Positions 35,636 through 43,953 of a stretch of 64,000 bases of DNA are shown piece by piece (within the stretch, counting starts at the first letter, position 1; the number at the start of each line of letters is the position of its first letter). The notes beneath the pieces were generated by a model, which was given only the letters and a program-made list of their open reading frames with translations, ran no database searches and was not told the DNA's origin. The DNA lies in contig NC_013132.1 in assembly GCF_000024005.1 (NCBI RefSeq), positions 6,938,001 through 7,002,000 of the forward strand. Direction: 5' to 3'. Made by a program: the position numbers and the translations under genes. The DNA is from Chitinophaga pinensis DSM 2588 (GTDB lineage: Bacteria; Bacteroidota; Bacteroidia; Chitinophagales; Chitinophagaceae).

Positions 35636-36724
35636 TTATGGTATATCGTTATAATGCCATTTTCCTTTAACGGTGCCTTTTTCCAGCAAAATCAGACAAG
35701 GATTACTTCTGCCAGCTGTTTTAATGGCTGTTCCATCCATCTGAACAAATGGGAACTGCAACCCGTGTGCAGCGGTAAAAGCCGAAATATCTTCTTTACT
35801 GGAAGCGGTAACACCGTAAATGTAGACTTTTCCTGCTTTAAACTGTTCCTGCAGGGCCTTCATTTTGGCATCCCAGCCTTTACCCGCTTCTTTTACGTTC
35901 TTTACCAGGAAAAGATAAACAGGTGTCGGCTCTGCCAGGATGGCCTGTGTCTGATTGACGCCATCTGCATCTGTCAGGATAAAGTCTTTTACAGGCGCCT
36001 CTCCTTCCGCTTCTCTGACTAATTTATCGCGACGGTCTACAAAAACCCAGGTACTGTCGGACCATGGATAATTATCTGCGGTAAATTCTTTCTGCTGACC
36101 ATCCTTTTCATAAATCAGGACAGTCTCATATTCCGCCGGACGAGCACCTGGCGGCAGCTTCATTTTCTCAGGAAGGTTGTTGCCTACCTTATACCCCAGG
36201 CAATCTACGATTGGCAGATGTTCCAGTGTATACCATTGAATACCGCCTGCAAATACGATAGATACGATCAGCAGGATAAGGTTCAGCTGCTTGCCGAACA
36301 ATGGTTTGATGCGTTTATTATATAAAAAGAGAATCAGGATCATGACCAGCAGTATCACATCTTTCCAGAAGGTCTGTGAAGCGGTCAGTTTGATACAGTC
36401 ACCGAAACAGCCACATTCTTTAATCTCGCCACTATACAATGCATAGCCGGTCAGGAAAGTAAAGAAGGTGATCATGATCAGCAGCAATATAGACACCAGA
36501 CGCATACGGAAACCCAGTAACAAGGCAGCCCCCAGACCAATTTCCAGCGTGTTCATGATAATAGAATAGGCCAGTGAATACGGAGAGAGGAATGTCATGT
36601 GCAACACTTCAAAAAACTCTTCCATTTTATAACTGAGCCCCAGCGGGTCATTTGCTTTGACCAAACCGGAGAAGATAAACAAGACACCAACGATAATTCT
36701 TAATAGGTTCAGGAGCAGTTTCAT
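35636..36724 (-). CDS. DoxX-like membrane protein of the BT_3928 type
   Basis: A 362-residue protein. The N-terminal half is a DoxX/MauE-like four-helix membrane region (residues 1-165, with a Cys pair in ECGCFGDC near 108-115). The C-terminal half is outside and resembles a thioredoxin-like fold without a CxxC site. This arrangement is known in Bacteroidota as the BT_3928 family, of unproven function and possibly redox-related. It is divergent from folP with an 83-base gap to the preferred folP start. Confidence 0.85.
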   Translation of the reverse strand: MKLLLNLLRIIVGVLFIFSGLVKANDPLGLSYKMEEFFEVLHMTFLSPYSLAYSIIMNTLEIGLGAALLLGFRMRLVSILLLIMITFFTFLTGYALYSGEIKECGCFGDCIKLTASQTFWKDVILLVMILILFLYNKRIKPLFGKQLNLILLIVSIVFAGGIQWYTLEHLPIVDCLGYKVGNNLPEKMKLPPGARPAEYETVLIYEKDGQQKEFTADNYPWSDSTWVFVDRRDKLVREAEGEAPVKDFILTDADGVNQTQAILAEPTPVYLFLVKNVKEAGKGWDAKMKALQEQFKAGKVYIYGVTASSKEDISAFTAAHGLQFPFVQMDGTAIKTAGRSNPCLILLEKGTVKGKWHYNDIP

Positions 36725-36757
36725 GGATAACTTTTTTATCGGTGCTGATATACATAC

Positions 36758-36786
36758 TTGCAGATCACCACATTATTCTATTTTTG
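36758..36786 (+). promoter_or_regulatory. promoter of folP-cdaA
   Basis: TTG (36758-36760), 18 bases, then TATTTTTG (36779-36786). It lies inside the longest folP frame and thus argues for the later start at 36808. Confidence 0.75.
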
Positions 36787-36807
36787 TCTGGCAAAATAAT
36801 CAATAAA

Positions 36808-37674
36808 ATGCAAATGGATACTATGGAAGGGAAGAACGGCGAATATACCACCATCAACTGTCAGGGCACTTTGCTGGATTTGTCCAAACCAGTGGTGATG
36901 GGTATCATCAACATCACGGAAGACTCATTTTTTGCCGGCAGCAGAACGCAGCATATTGATCTTATCCTGCAAAGAGCAGCACAACTATTGAAAGAAGGCG
37001 CTCAGATCCTGGATATCGGGGCACAGAGTACCCGTCCGGGTTCTGTCTCCGTCGGACCCGATATTGAACTGGAACGCCTGCTACCGGCAGTACGTACATT
37101 GAAAGAACATTTTCCACAGGCCATCCTGTCCATCGACACTTACTATGCGAATGTAGCTGAACAGACTGTCAATGCGGGCGCAGCCATCATTAATGATATC
37201 AGTGCAGGTGATCTGGATGCGGAAATGATACCTACCGCCGGCAGACTGGGAGTACCATATATCGCCATGCACATGCAGGGTACGCCTACTGATATGCAGC
37301 AACACCCGCATTATGAAGATGTGACACTGGAAGTACTGGATTATTTCGTACGCAAACGCGCACAATGTCTGGAAGCTGGTATCAAAGATATTATCATCGA
37401 TCCGGGTTTCGGTTTTGGTAAAACCATTGCACACAATTATACACTACTCAAAAAACTCAATGTTTTTCATATGCTGGAATGCCCGCTGCTGGTAGGTATT
37501 TCAAGGAAATCCATGATCTATAAACTATTGGAGACCACACCTGCGGAAGCACTGAATGGTACAACGATACTGCATACACTTGCGTTGCAGCAGGGAGCGC
37601 ATATCCTGCGTGTACACGACGTCAAAGCCGCCGTGGAAGCGGTTAAAATCACACAGTATATGAATAGGTTATAG
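36808..37674 (+). CDS. folP: dihydropteroate synthase
   Basis: Joins p-aminobenzoate to dihydropterin pyrophosphate in folate synthesis; it is the target of sulfonamides. Motifs are MGIINITEDSF (variant of NVTPDSF), DIGAQSTRPGS and the C-terminal RVHDV. The frame opens at 36742, but a full promoter covers that part. The ATG at 36808 gives a 288-residue protein of normal length. It is followed 29 bases later by cdaA, a conserved pairing in this phylum. Confidence 0.94.
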   Translation: MQMDTMEGKNGEYTTINCQGTLLDLSKPVVMGIINITEDSFFAGSRTQHIDLILQRAAQLLKEGAQILDIGAQSTRPGSVSVGPDIELERLLPAVRTLKEHFPQAILSIDTYYANVAEQTVNAGAAIINDISAGDLDAEMIPTAGRLGVPYIAMHMQGTPTDMQQHPHYEDVTLEVLDYFVRKRAQCLEAGIKDIIIDPGFGFGKTIAHNYTLLKKLNVFHMLECPLLVGISRKSMIYKLLETTPAEALNGTTILHTLALQQGAHILRVHDVKAAVEAVKITQYMNRL

Positions 37675-37703
37675 CTGGTAAATATTTACTATTTTTACAA
37701 TCT

Positions 37704-38516
37704 ATGGAGGATTTATTTAGTTTTTACGGATATCGTTTCCACTGGCTGAATATATTGGATGCAGCGATCGTTATATTCCTGGTGATCCAGCTGTACCGTC
37801 TGCTGAAGGGAAGTCTTGCGTTTAACATTTTCGTAGGGCTGTTGATGATATATCTTGCTTACTTTATCGTACAGCATCTGCAGATGCCGATTCTCTCAAC
37901 ACTGTTGCAGAGTTTCATCAATGTAGGACTGATCGCTATCATCATCATCTTCCAGCCGGAGATCCGCAAGTTCCTGCTGGTACTGGGCAAGAAGGCGCCG
38001 CTGAGTAAAGACAGTTTCTTTACCAAACTGTTTCTGCCGGACAGGTTCAAGAGTTATAAAGAAGAAGAGAATATCATTAATGAAGTGATCACCGCAGTAG
38101 CCCGTATGGCAGGTAGCCGTACCGGAGCACTGATTGTGATTGCCAATACTTATCGTGTAAAATTTGATACCGCGTCCAGCATCGCGATTGATAGTAATAT
38201 CAATGCGAAACTGCTGGAAAGTATCTTCTGCAAAGGCAGTCCGCTGCATGATGGTGCACTGATCATTGTAGGTAACAAGATCCTCGCGGCGAAGGTCATA
38301 CTGCCTGTCTCCGAGAATCCTAATCTGCCTACCCGTATTGGTTTACGTCACCGTTCAGCTGTAGGCATCACGGAGCACAGTGATAACCTCGCTATCATCG
38401 TATCAGAAGAAAGAGGCACTATTTCCTATGCCCAGGATGGCAATCTGGTACAGGATATTTCGCTGGAAGAACTGAAGGTGAAGATGTATGAGGTAATGGT
38501 GGAAGGATATGCGTGA
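37704..38516 (+). CDS. cdaA: diadenylate cyclase CdaA
   Basis: Makes cyclic di-AMP from two ATP. Three N-terminal membrane helices (about 17-34, 38-57 and 66-84) precede the DAC domain. The catalytic DGA is at 183-185 in SPLHDGALI, and RHRSAVG is at 215-221. The 270-residue length is standard. It follows folP. Regulators such as CdaR and GlmM are not next to it. c-di-AMP usually governs osmolyte and cell-wall balance. Confidence 0.95.
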   Translation: MEDLFSFYGYRFHWLNILDAAIVIFLVIQLYRLLKGSLAFNIFVGLLMIYLAYFIVQHLQMPILSTLLQSFINVGLIAIIIIFQPEIRKFLLVLGKKAPLSKDSFFTKLFLPDRFKSYKEEENIINEVITAVARMAGSRTGALIVIANTYRVKFDTASSIAIDSNINAKLLESIFCKGSPLHDGALIIVGNKILAAKVILPVSENPNLPTRIGLRHRSAVGITEHSDNLAIIVSEERGTISYAQDGNLVQDISLEELKVKMYEVMVEGYA

Positions 38517-38558
38517 GTCAATTAAGACTTAGGAATTAAGAATTAAGAATTATAAGAA

Positions 38559-38592
38559 AGAGCGTCCCGCCGAACTGCGGGCGCTTTTTTAT
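38559..38592 (+). terminator. terminator after cdaA
   Basis: Stem AGCG-CCCGC (38561-38570, one bulge) with GCGGG-CGCT (38577-38585), then a T run. Confidence 0.8.
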
Positions 38593-38604
38593 TTAAAGGA
38601 CAAT

Positions 38605-38680
38605 GTAATTCGTAATTCGTAATTCGTAATTCGTAATTCGTAATTCGTAATTCGTAATTCGTAATTCGTAATTCGTAATT
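38605..38680. repeat. perfect GTAATTC tandem heptamer array
   Basis: Ten full copies plus six bases of GTAATTC with no mismatch. It is a sequence variant of the TAATTCC arms in this family and is the most regular array in the window. The perfect match implies recent expansion by slippage. Confidence 0.95.
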
Positions 38681-38769
38681 AATTTGTCTTACTGTTTCTA
38701 CCAGCAATTAACCCTCCATATCTCCCTATCCGCCAGCAATTCCTAATTCTTAATTCCTAATTCCTAATT

Positions 38770-38813
38770 TCCCAAAAAAAAGAGGTTGTCCACCTTTCAG
38801 TAAACAACCTCTT
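38770..38813 (-). terminator. terminator after the nrnA-FKBP operon
   Basis: On the minus strand AAAGAGGTTGT (38813-38803) pairs with ACAACCTCTTT (38789-38779) and is followed by a long T run. Confidence 0.85.
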
Positions 38814-38834
38814 TCTATATAAAAAGCGTAGAAA

Positions 38835-39710
38835 TTACTTTCCTTGCTGCAGTGCTGCAGGAGCAGCTGGCGCTTCAGGCTTACCTTTCACGATGTCAAC
38901 CAGCTGTACGTCAAATACCAGTACAGAGTTAGCAGGGATAGGACCGCTTGCCTGTAAACCGTAACCTAAAGTAGACGGGATCAGCAGGGTAGCTTTGCTG
39001 CCTTTGTTCAGCGCTGCGATACCAGCATCCCAGCCTTTGATCACGAAACCGCGACCCAGTGGGAATCTGATAGGTTCAACTTTTGCACCTGGTCTTAAAG
39101 TAGTATCCAGGCTGGAATCAAATACAGTACCGTTGATCAGTTTACCGGTGTAGTGTACTACAACGGTATCACCTACCTGTGGTTTTTCGCCTGCACCCTG
39201 CTGGGATACTGCTACGTAAACACCTTCAGGAGTGGTGGTAGTATTCAGTTTGTTAGTTTTAGCGTATTCAGCGATGATTTTATCATCAGCAGCTTTTTGT
39301 TTTGCGCCGGTATAGGTACCTACTACTACAAAAGTCAAATTCAGCTTATCACCTTTTTTCGCCATTGGCGGACGCTGAGGTAAGCTATCGATAGGAATAG
39401 TAAAAGTAGCGCTATCGCCTTCTTTCAGCATTACCAGACCATCCATCAGGTCGTACTTGTTAACGGATTTGGAGATCACGAAAGGAACAGGACCGCCTGC
39501 TACCTTGCGGGATTCAACTATAACTGAATCGTTCAGACTCTGGATGATGTTCAACAGTACAGTGTCGCCCAGCTTCAGCTGCGCGCCGCTTCCTGACTTA
39601 TGAACAACGAAATCTACCCCACCTGGAGTTTTTTTGGCGCCACCACCGGCGCCGCAGCTCGCCAGGAAAAGGCCTAATGCTGCAACCAATAACTGTTTGT
39701 TCTTTTTCAT
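38835..39710 (-). CDS. FKBP-type peptidyl-prolyl isomerase lipoprotein
   Basis: A 291-residue lipoprotein (LFLASC, Cys19). The C-terminal FKBP domain is canonical: GDTVVVHYTGKLINGTVFDS (about 180-199) and LGYG...IPANSVLVFDVQLV. Residues 30-140 resemble a second, degenerate FKBP-like fold. It should assist folding of exported proteins at the membrane. It lies 27 bases after nrnA in one operon. Confidence 0.9.
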   Translation of the reverse strand: MKKNKQLLVAALGLFLASCGAGGGAKKTPGGVDFVVHKSGSGAQLKLGDTVLLNIIQSLNDSVIVESRKVAGGPVPFVISKSVNKYDLMDGLVMLKEGDSATFTIPIDSLPQRPPMAKKGDKLNLTFVVVGTYTGAKQKAADDKIIAEYAKTNKLNTTTTPEGVYVAVSQQGAGEKPQVGDTVVVHYTGKLINGTVFDSSLDTTLRPGAKVEPIRFPLGRGFVIKGWDAGIAALNKGSKATLLIPSTLGYGLQASGPIPANSVLVFDVQLVDIVKGKPEAPAAPAALQQGK

Positions 39711-39737
39711 TTGACTGTATTAGTAGGATTGAATAAC

Positions 39738-40742
39738 TTACTGTAACTGCTCTTCGTTTTCTTTAATGGCTTCGAGAAAATGTTCTACGGTCTTATCGAG
39801 TGTCTCAGAGCTGTGTCCGCCGGAAGCGTGGAAATGTCCGCCACCGTCGAAATATTTTCTTGCGAAGGTGTTTACGTCGAAATCTCCCTTAGAGCGGAAA
39901 GATAACTTAATTTCCGAGTGACGGTCTATGATCAGTGCCGCCAGTTTGATACCCTGAATAGACAGCAGGAAGTTCACAACCCCTTCGGTATCGCCGGTCT
40001 GCAGGTCAAAACGCTTCAGATCAGTATATGGGATAGCGATCATAGCGGTATTGTATTCATAGTATACTTCCATACGGTTCAGCAGGCTATGGCCCAGGAA
40101 CCGCAGGCGGTTTTCAAGGAAATTATCGTAGATCGCAGAATGGATGATCTCGTGTTTCAGACCACGGTCAAACAGATCAGCCACCATACGGTGTACTCTC
40201 GCTGAAGTAGAGGCAAAACGGAAAGAACCTGTATCAGTCATGGTACCTGCATAGATGCACTGCGCCATGTCCTCGTTAATATACTGTTCATCTCCCAATT
40301 TATAGATCGTTTCGTATACCAGCTGTGCGGTAGACGAAGCGCTCGTATCGCTGACACCATACTCAAAAGTAGGTTGTGGCTCCAGGTGATGATCGATCAG
40401 GATCTTTGTACACGCCATCTTTGTCAGATACGGCTCCATACTCTTGGTACGGTACAGTGCATTGAAATCCAGGCAAAACAGCAAATCAATACCTTCCAGT
40501 GCCTTAAACGCCTTTTCCTGCATGGATTCAAAATCGAGTACATCCTTTGCACCGGGCATCCAGATCAGGAAGTCCGGGAAATTAGTAGGGGAAATCACGG
40601 TTACATCGTGCCCTTTCTGTCTCAGATAATGATATAAGGCCAGTGATGAGCCCATTGCATCTGCATCGGGTTTCTGATGCATCGTTATTACCACTCTTTT
40701 AGGGGTCTCCAGCAAAGGCTTAATTTCCTCTATCCTCTTCAT
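39738..40742 (-). CDS. nrnA: DHH/DHHA1 phosphoesterase, NrnA type
   Basis: A 334-residue enzyme that degrades short oligoribonucleotides and often pAp. The metal motif is HQKPDADAMGSS (22-33), DHH is at 117-119, and the DHHA1 substrate loop GGGHFHASGG is near residue 305. In organisms with CdaA, enzymes of this family also cleave pApA from c-di-AMP. Inference: it may close the c-di-AMP cycle with cdaA, encoded about 1.2 kb away on the opposite strand. Confidence 0.9.
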   Translation of the reverse strand: MKRIEEIKPLLETPKRVVITMHQKPDADAMGSSLALYHYLRQKGHDVTVISPTNFPDFLIWMPGAKDVLDFESMQEKAFKALEGIDLLFCLDFNALYRTKSMEPYLTKMACTKILIDHHLEPQPTFEYGVSDTSASSTAQLVYETIYKLGDEQYINEDMAQCIYAGTMTDTGSFRFASTSARVHRMVADLFDRGLKHEIIHSAIYDNFLENRLRFLGHSLLNRMEVYYEYNTAMIAIPYTDLKRFDLQTGDTEGVVNFLLSIQGIKLAALIIDRHSEIKLSFRSKGDFDVNTFARKYFDGGGHFHASGGHSSETLDKTVEHFLEAIKENEEQLQ

Positions 40743-40860
40743 TCTTAACCTTTAAATATGCAGGCTGACCTGCTTTTATATTAACAATAAAATGTAACCG
40801 TTTTTACCAAAAAATGAAGTGCGAAGTTCTCTTTTTTTTTATCACTAAACAAATTCTAGC

Positions 40861-40868
40861 TACATTTG
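40861..40868 (+). promoter_or_regulatory. -7 promoter box of ndk
   Basis: TACATTTG fits TAnnTTTG. It lies 34 bases before the ndk ATG. The -33 area is a T run (40831-40840) without a distinct TTTG. Confidence 0.55.
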
Positions 40869-40902
40869 CGCGCAAAATTAGTTAATTAGGAATTCTAAAT
40901 AT

Positions 40903-41322
40903 ATGGCTAACAACAGAACTTTTACAATGATTAAGCCGGATGCCGTAGAAAACGGTCATATCGGTGGCATTCTGAACAAAATTAACGCGGCTGGTTTCCG
41001 TATCGTAGCAATGAAAATGACCCGTCTTTCTTCTCAGAAAGCTGGCGAATTCTATGCTGTGCATAAAGAAAGACCTTTCTACGGTGAACTGGTTGAATTC
41101 ATGAGCAGTGGTCATATCGTGGCTGCTATCCTGGAAAAAGACAACGCCGTTGAAGATTTCCGTAAACTGATCGGTGCTACCAACCCTGCTAATGCAGAAG
41201 AAGGTACTATCCGTAAAGAATACGCTGAATCTATCGGTCGTAACGCGGTTCACGGTTCTGATTCTGACGAGAACGCAGCAATCGAAGGCGATTTCTTCTT
41301 CTCCGGTCTGGAAAAATTCTAA
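40903..41322 (+). CDS. ndk: nucleoside diphosphate kinase
   Basis: Balances nucleoside triphosphates by a phospho-histidine mechanism. His117 is in NAVHGSDS, and the N-terminal [10 protein letters not shown] is typical. At 139 residues it is complete. It is monocistronic between its -7 box and a terminator. Confidence 0.97.
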   Translation: MANNRTFTMIKPDAVENGHIGGILNKINAAGFRIVAMKMTRLSSQKAGEFYAVHKERPFYGELVEFMSSGHIVAAILEKDNAVEDFRKLIGATNPANAEEGTIRKEYAESIGRNAVHGSDSDENAAIEGDFFFSGLEKF

Positions 41323-41362
41323 TTACCGTGCCGGTAGTCCGCTGCCGGTAGAAGATATCAGG

Positions 41363-41400
41363 GGCCGTCCGCCATATGGCTGGACGGCCTTTTGTATTTT
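41363..41400 (+). terminator. terminator after ndk
   Basis: Stem GGCCGTCC (41363-41370) with GGACGGCC (41382-41389), then T-rich sequence. It lies inside the longest frame of the next gene and supports that gene's later start. Confidence 0.85.
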
Positions 41401-41429
41401 TAGCCCTCTTCTTTCTTATCTTGCCGCTC

Positions 41430-42326
41430 ATGTGGGACGCTTATCTCAAAGGATTCAGGTCATATCTTCAGCTGGAACGTTCACTTTCCGCCAACTCCAT
41501 CGAGGCTTATCTCCGCGATGTAGAAAAGCTGGTCCAGTACCTGCAATCCGTTAATATACAACCCCCTCCCGACCAGGTATCACTCTCCGATCTGCAATCC
41601 TGCGTACGCTGGATAGCCACCCTGGGCATGACTGCCACCTCCCAGGCCCGCATTATTTCTGGAATCAAGGCATTTTACCGCTACCTCGCACTGGAAGATG
41701 TCGTCCGCCAGGACCCCACTATCCTGCTGGAAGCCCCTAAAACCAAAAGACAGTTGCCCGATGTACTCAGTTTTGAGGAAATAGAGCAGATTATCGGACA
41801 AATAAAGGCTGGTACGCCTGAAGGACAAAGAAACCGGGCCATCCTGGAAACAATGTACAGCTGTGGACTCCGCGTCAGCGAAGTGACCAATCTACAAATC
41901 TCCCAGCTCCATTTTGACGCCGGCTTCATCCGGGTGGTCGGTAAGGGTGATAAGGAAAGATTAGTCCCTATCGGAAGCGACGCCGTGAAATACATTAATA
42001 TATATAAGGATGAGGTCAGGGTCCATGTTCCTGTCAAAAAAGGACAGGAAGACATCCTTTTCCTGAACCGCCGGGGCAGCGCGCTGACCCGTGTCATGAT
42101 ATTCCTTGTCATTAAAGAACTGACTGCCGCCGCTGGTATTGACAAACAGGTTTCCCCCCATACCTTCCGGCACTCTTTTGCGACTCACCTGGTAGAAGGC
42201 GGAGCAGATCTCCGGGCCGTTCAGGAAATGCTTGGCCATGAGAGTATTACCACCACGGAGATCTATACACACCTTGACAGGGAGTATCTTAGAGATACCT
42301 TACAGCGGTTTCACCCCCGGTTTTAG
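41430..42326 (+). CDS. xerD: tyrosine recombinase XerD
   Basis: A site-specific recombinase that resolves chromosome dimers at dif. The start at 41430 gives 298 residues, the size of E. coli XerD; the longer frame from 41376 would overlap the ndk terminator. The catalytic set is complete: Arg148 (CGLRVSE), Lys172, His244 and Arg247 (HTFRHSF), His270 (LGH) and Tyr279 (IYTH). The N-terminal SAM-like core-binding domain covers 1-90. No mobile-element context is seen, so the housekeeping role is favoured. Confidence 0.93.
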   Translation: MWDAYLKGFRSYLQLERSLSANSIEAYLRDVEKLVQYLQSVNIQPPPDQVSLSDLQSCVRWIATLGMTATSQARIISGIKAFYRYLALEDVVRQDPTILLEAPKTKRQLPDVLSFEEIEQIIGQIKAGTPEGQRNRAILETMYSCGLRVSEVTNLQISQLHFDAGFIRVVGKGDKERLVPIGSDAVKYINIYKDEVRVHVPVKKGQEDILFLNRRGSALTRVMIFLVIKELTAAAGIDKQVSPHTFRHSFATHLVEGGADLRAVQEMLGHESITTTEIYTHLDREYLRDTLQRFHPRF

Positions 42327-42730
42327 GTCTGCCATCAAAAAATCCTCCCCGACTGCGTCAGGAACGCTACCCGGCATGCGTATATTTATCCTTTCCTGAG
42401 CCCTTTGACAGTACTCAGATATGTGTCATCCTTCATTGATCTTACATCTTTTATAGGAGGATGAACGAAGGATGACCAATAGCTAAACGGCATCTGCCCC
42501 TCCTCTACCCGATCCAATACAATCATTCACCAATCCGGTCTTACTGTTTTATATAAACGCCGTCATATCGCAGGCAGGCGCCCTATTATTACCGTATTGT
42601 TAACTCTGTTTTTTGAATAGTTGGAAAGCCTTTTATCTGTGTCTTTCATATGTGAAGACCCGTGCAGAATGAAAACCTGTAATAAATCATTACTCCATAT
42701 AAACCTTAAACCTACAATTAAACCTACAAG
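42327..42730. other. 404-base intergenic region between xerD and the PI-PLC gene
   Basis: No gene is seen. An imperfect inverted repeat pairs GTCATCCTTC (42425-42434) with GAAGGATGAC (42467-42476); it lacks a T run and may be a processed hairpin or weak terminator. A promoter-like TTTG (42612-42615), 18 bases, TATCTGTG (42634-42641) probably serves the PI-PLC gene. Confidence 0.5.
42612..42641 (+). promoter_or_regulatory. candidate promoter of the PI-PLC gene
   Basis: TTTG, 18 bases, TATCTGTG: one mismatch to TAnnTTTG. The 5' UTR would be about 85 bases. Confidence 0.4.
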
Positions 42731-43708
42731 ATGAAAACACAACGTTTCATGCCCGTTGCAGGAATTCTGCTGTCTACTGTATTCTTTTCTGCATGTTCCA
42801 AAGAGGATGTCGTTCAACCGGCATCTACACTTCGTGTTGAGAACGAAGTAGCTGTAACAGTGCAAGCTGCAGCGGTGGCTATGAACAGCTGGATGACCAG
42901 CCTGGCCGACAATACCAGCCTCGCCGCATTGTCTATCCCGGGTACACACGACAGTGGCGCCCGTAATGAACCTGTATCCGGTACCGCAAAATGCCAGGAC
43001 CTTACCATCGCACAACAGCTGGAAGCAGGTGTACGTTTCCTGGACATCCGTTGCCGCCACATTGGTAACGCCTTCGCGATCCACCATGGTTCTATCTACC
43101 AGAACCTGAACTTTGATGATGTACTGGGCGCTTGTACCAGCTTCCTGGCAGCACATCCGAAAGAAACCATCGTTATGAGTGTAAAGGAGGAGTATGATGC
43201 TACCGACAATACCCGTTCATTCGAGCAGACTTTCGACACTTATGTACAGAAATATTCCAGCTACTGGTCTACCGGCGCTACTATCCCAACCCTGGGACAG
43301 GTAAGAGGAAAGATCGTACTACTGAGAAGATTTGGTGCGACTTCCACACCTAAAGGTATCGAGGCTACCAGCTGGGCTGATAACACAACTTTCACGATCA
43401 ACAACAGCAATGCTTCCCTGAAAGTACAGGACCAGTACGTAGTGCCTGATAATAACGCAAAGTGGACAAACGCTACTAACCTGTTCACCGAGTCCAGCAC
43501 ACAGAGCAACAACACCCTGTACATCAACTTTACCAGCGGTTACAAATCACTGATCTTTAGTATTCCAAGCATCACGACTGTATCCAACGCGATCAATCCA
43601 AAGATCAATACCTATTTCACTACCAATACACATGGCAGATATGGTATTATCCCGATGGATTTTGTAAATGCGGACAGGGCATCCCTGATTGTAAATACTA
43701 ATTTCTAA
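42731..43708 (+). CDS. phosphatidylinositol-specific phospholipase C-like lipoprotein
   Basis: A 325-residue lipoprotein (FFSAC, Cys22) with a PI-PLC X domain. The two catalytic histidines are visible as His73 in SIPGTHDSG and His118/119 in AIHHGSIYQ. The middle contains LDIRCR as in the family. Such enzymes cleave phosphatidylinositol or glycosyl-PI by an internal cyclisation. It is expected at the cell surface or in the periplasm. It is monocistronic, with a strong terminator. Substrate in a soil or rhizosphere setting unknown. Confidence 0.9.
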   Translation: MKTQRFMPVAGILLSTVFFSACSKEDVVQPASTLRVENEVAVTVQAAAVAMNSWMTSLADNTSLAALSIPGTHDSGARNEPVSGTAKCQDLTIAQQLEAGVRFLDIRCRHIGNAFAIHHGSIYQNLNFDDVLGACTSFLAAHPKETIVMSVKEEYDATDNTRSFEQTFDTYVQKYSSYWSTGATIPTLGQVRGKIVLLRRFGATSTPKGIEATSWADNTTFTINNSNASLKVQDQYVVPDNNAKWTNATNLFTESSTQSNNTLYINFTSGYKSLIFSIPSITTVSNAINPKINTYFTTNTHGRYGIIPMDFVNADRASLIVNTNF

Positions 43709-43729
43709 GCACGTCATAATTAAGGTATA

Positions 43730-43775
43730 AAAAAGGAAGCGCCGGGGAGAAGATCCCCGGCGTTTCCTTTTTTTG
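43730..43775 (+). terminator. terminator after the PI-PLC gene
   Basis: Long GC-rich stem: GGAA-CGCCGGGGA (43735-43748) with TCCCCGGCG-TTCC (43754-43767), followed by seven T. Confidence 0.85.
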
Positions 43776-43830
43776 GCTGATAAGCTGCAAAGCCCTGCCA
43801 GCATATAATATCCTATCAAAACGATTCGGG

Positions 43831-43866
43831 CATAAAAAAACAGCTACTCAGGTCCTGAGTAGCTGT
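43831..43866 (-). terminator. terminator of the orphan gene at 43954
   Basis: A perfect 13-base-pair stem ACAGCTACTCAGG / CCTGAGTAGCTGT (43840-43852/43854-43866) followed on the minus strand by seven T. Confidence 0.85.
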
Positions 43867-43953
43867 ATAATGTAATGAATGTGTATGTGTGGGTTACCAA
43901 ACGAAGACTGGGGCTTGTAGTACAAAATATAGGTTAAATAGTACTCTAACACC

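Larger units (their letters stand above)
38517..38770. repeat. heptamer-arm interspersed repeat after cdaA
   Basis: The left arm (38518-38550) is made of degenerate GGAATTA/AGAATTA heptamers and begins directly after the cdaA stop. The right arm (38739-38770) is made of TAATTCC. The core holds the cdaA terminator and a separate perfect GTAATTC tandem array. The gap between cdaA and the FKBP gene contains no coding frame. Confidence 0.8.

Noticed and set aside
36742..36807. Longer N-terminus for dihydropteroate synthase
   Set aside because: A full promoter match lies within this segment, so the transcript starts after it.
38605..38680. Regular array that could be mistaken for a CRISPR
   Set aside because: The unit is 7 bases with no spacers. 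It is a simple tandem repeat.
41376..41429. Longer N-terminus for XerD with a hydrophobic stretch
   Set aside because: It overlaps the ndk terminator, and the Met at 41430 gives exactly the normal XerD length and start.
41430..42326. XerD-like recombinase as the integrase of a genomic island
   Set aside because: Sequence and length match the housekeeping XerD, and neighbours are core genes without attachment sites or tRNA.
42425..42476. Inverted repeat after xerD as a terminator
   Set aside because: The stem is imperfect, the loop is long and no T run follows, so it was only noted within the intergenic entry.
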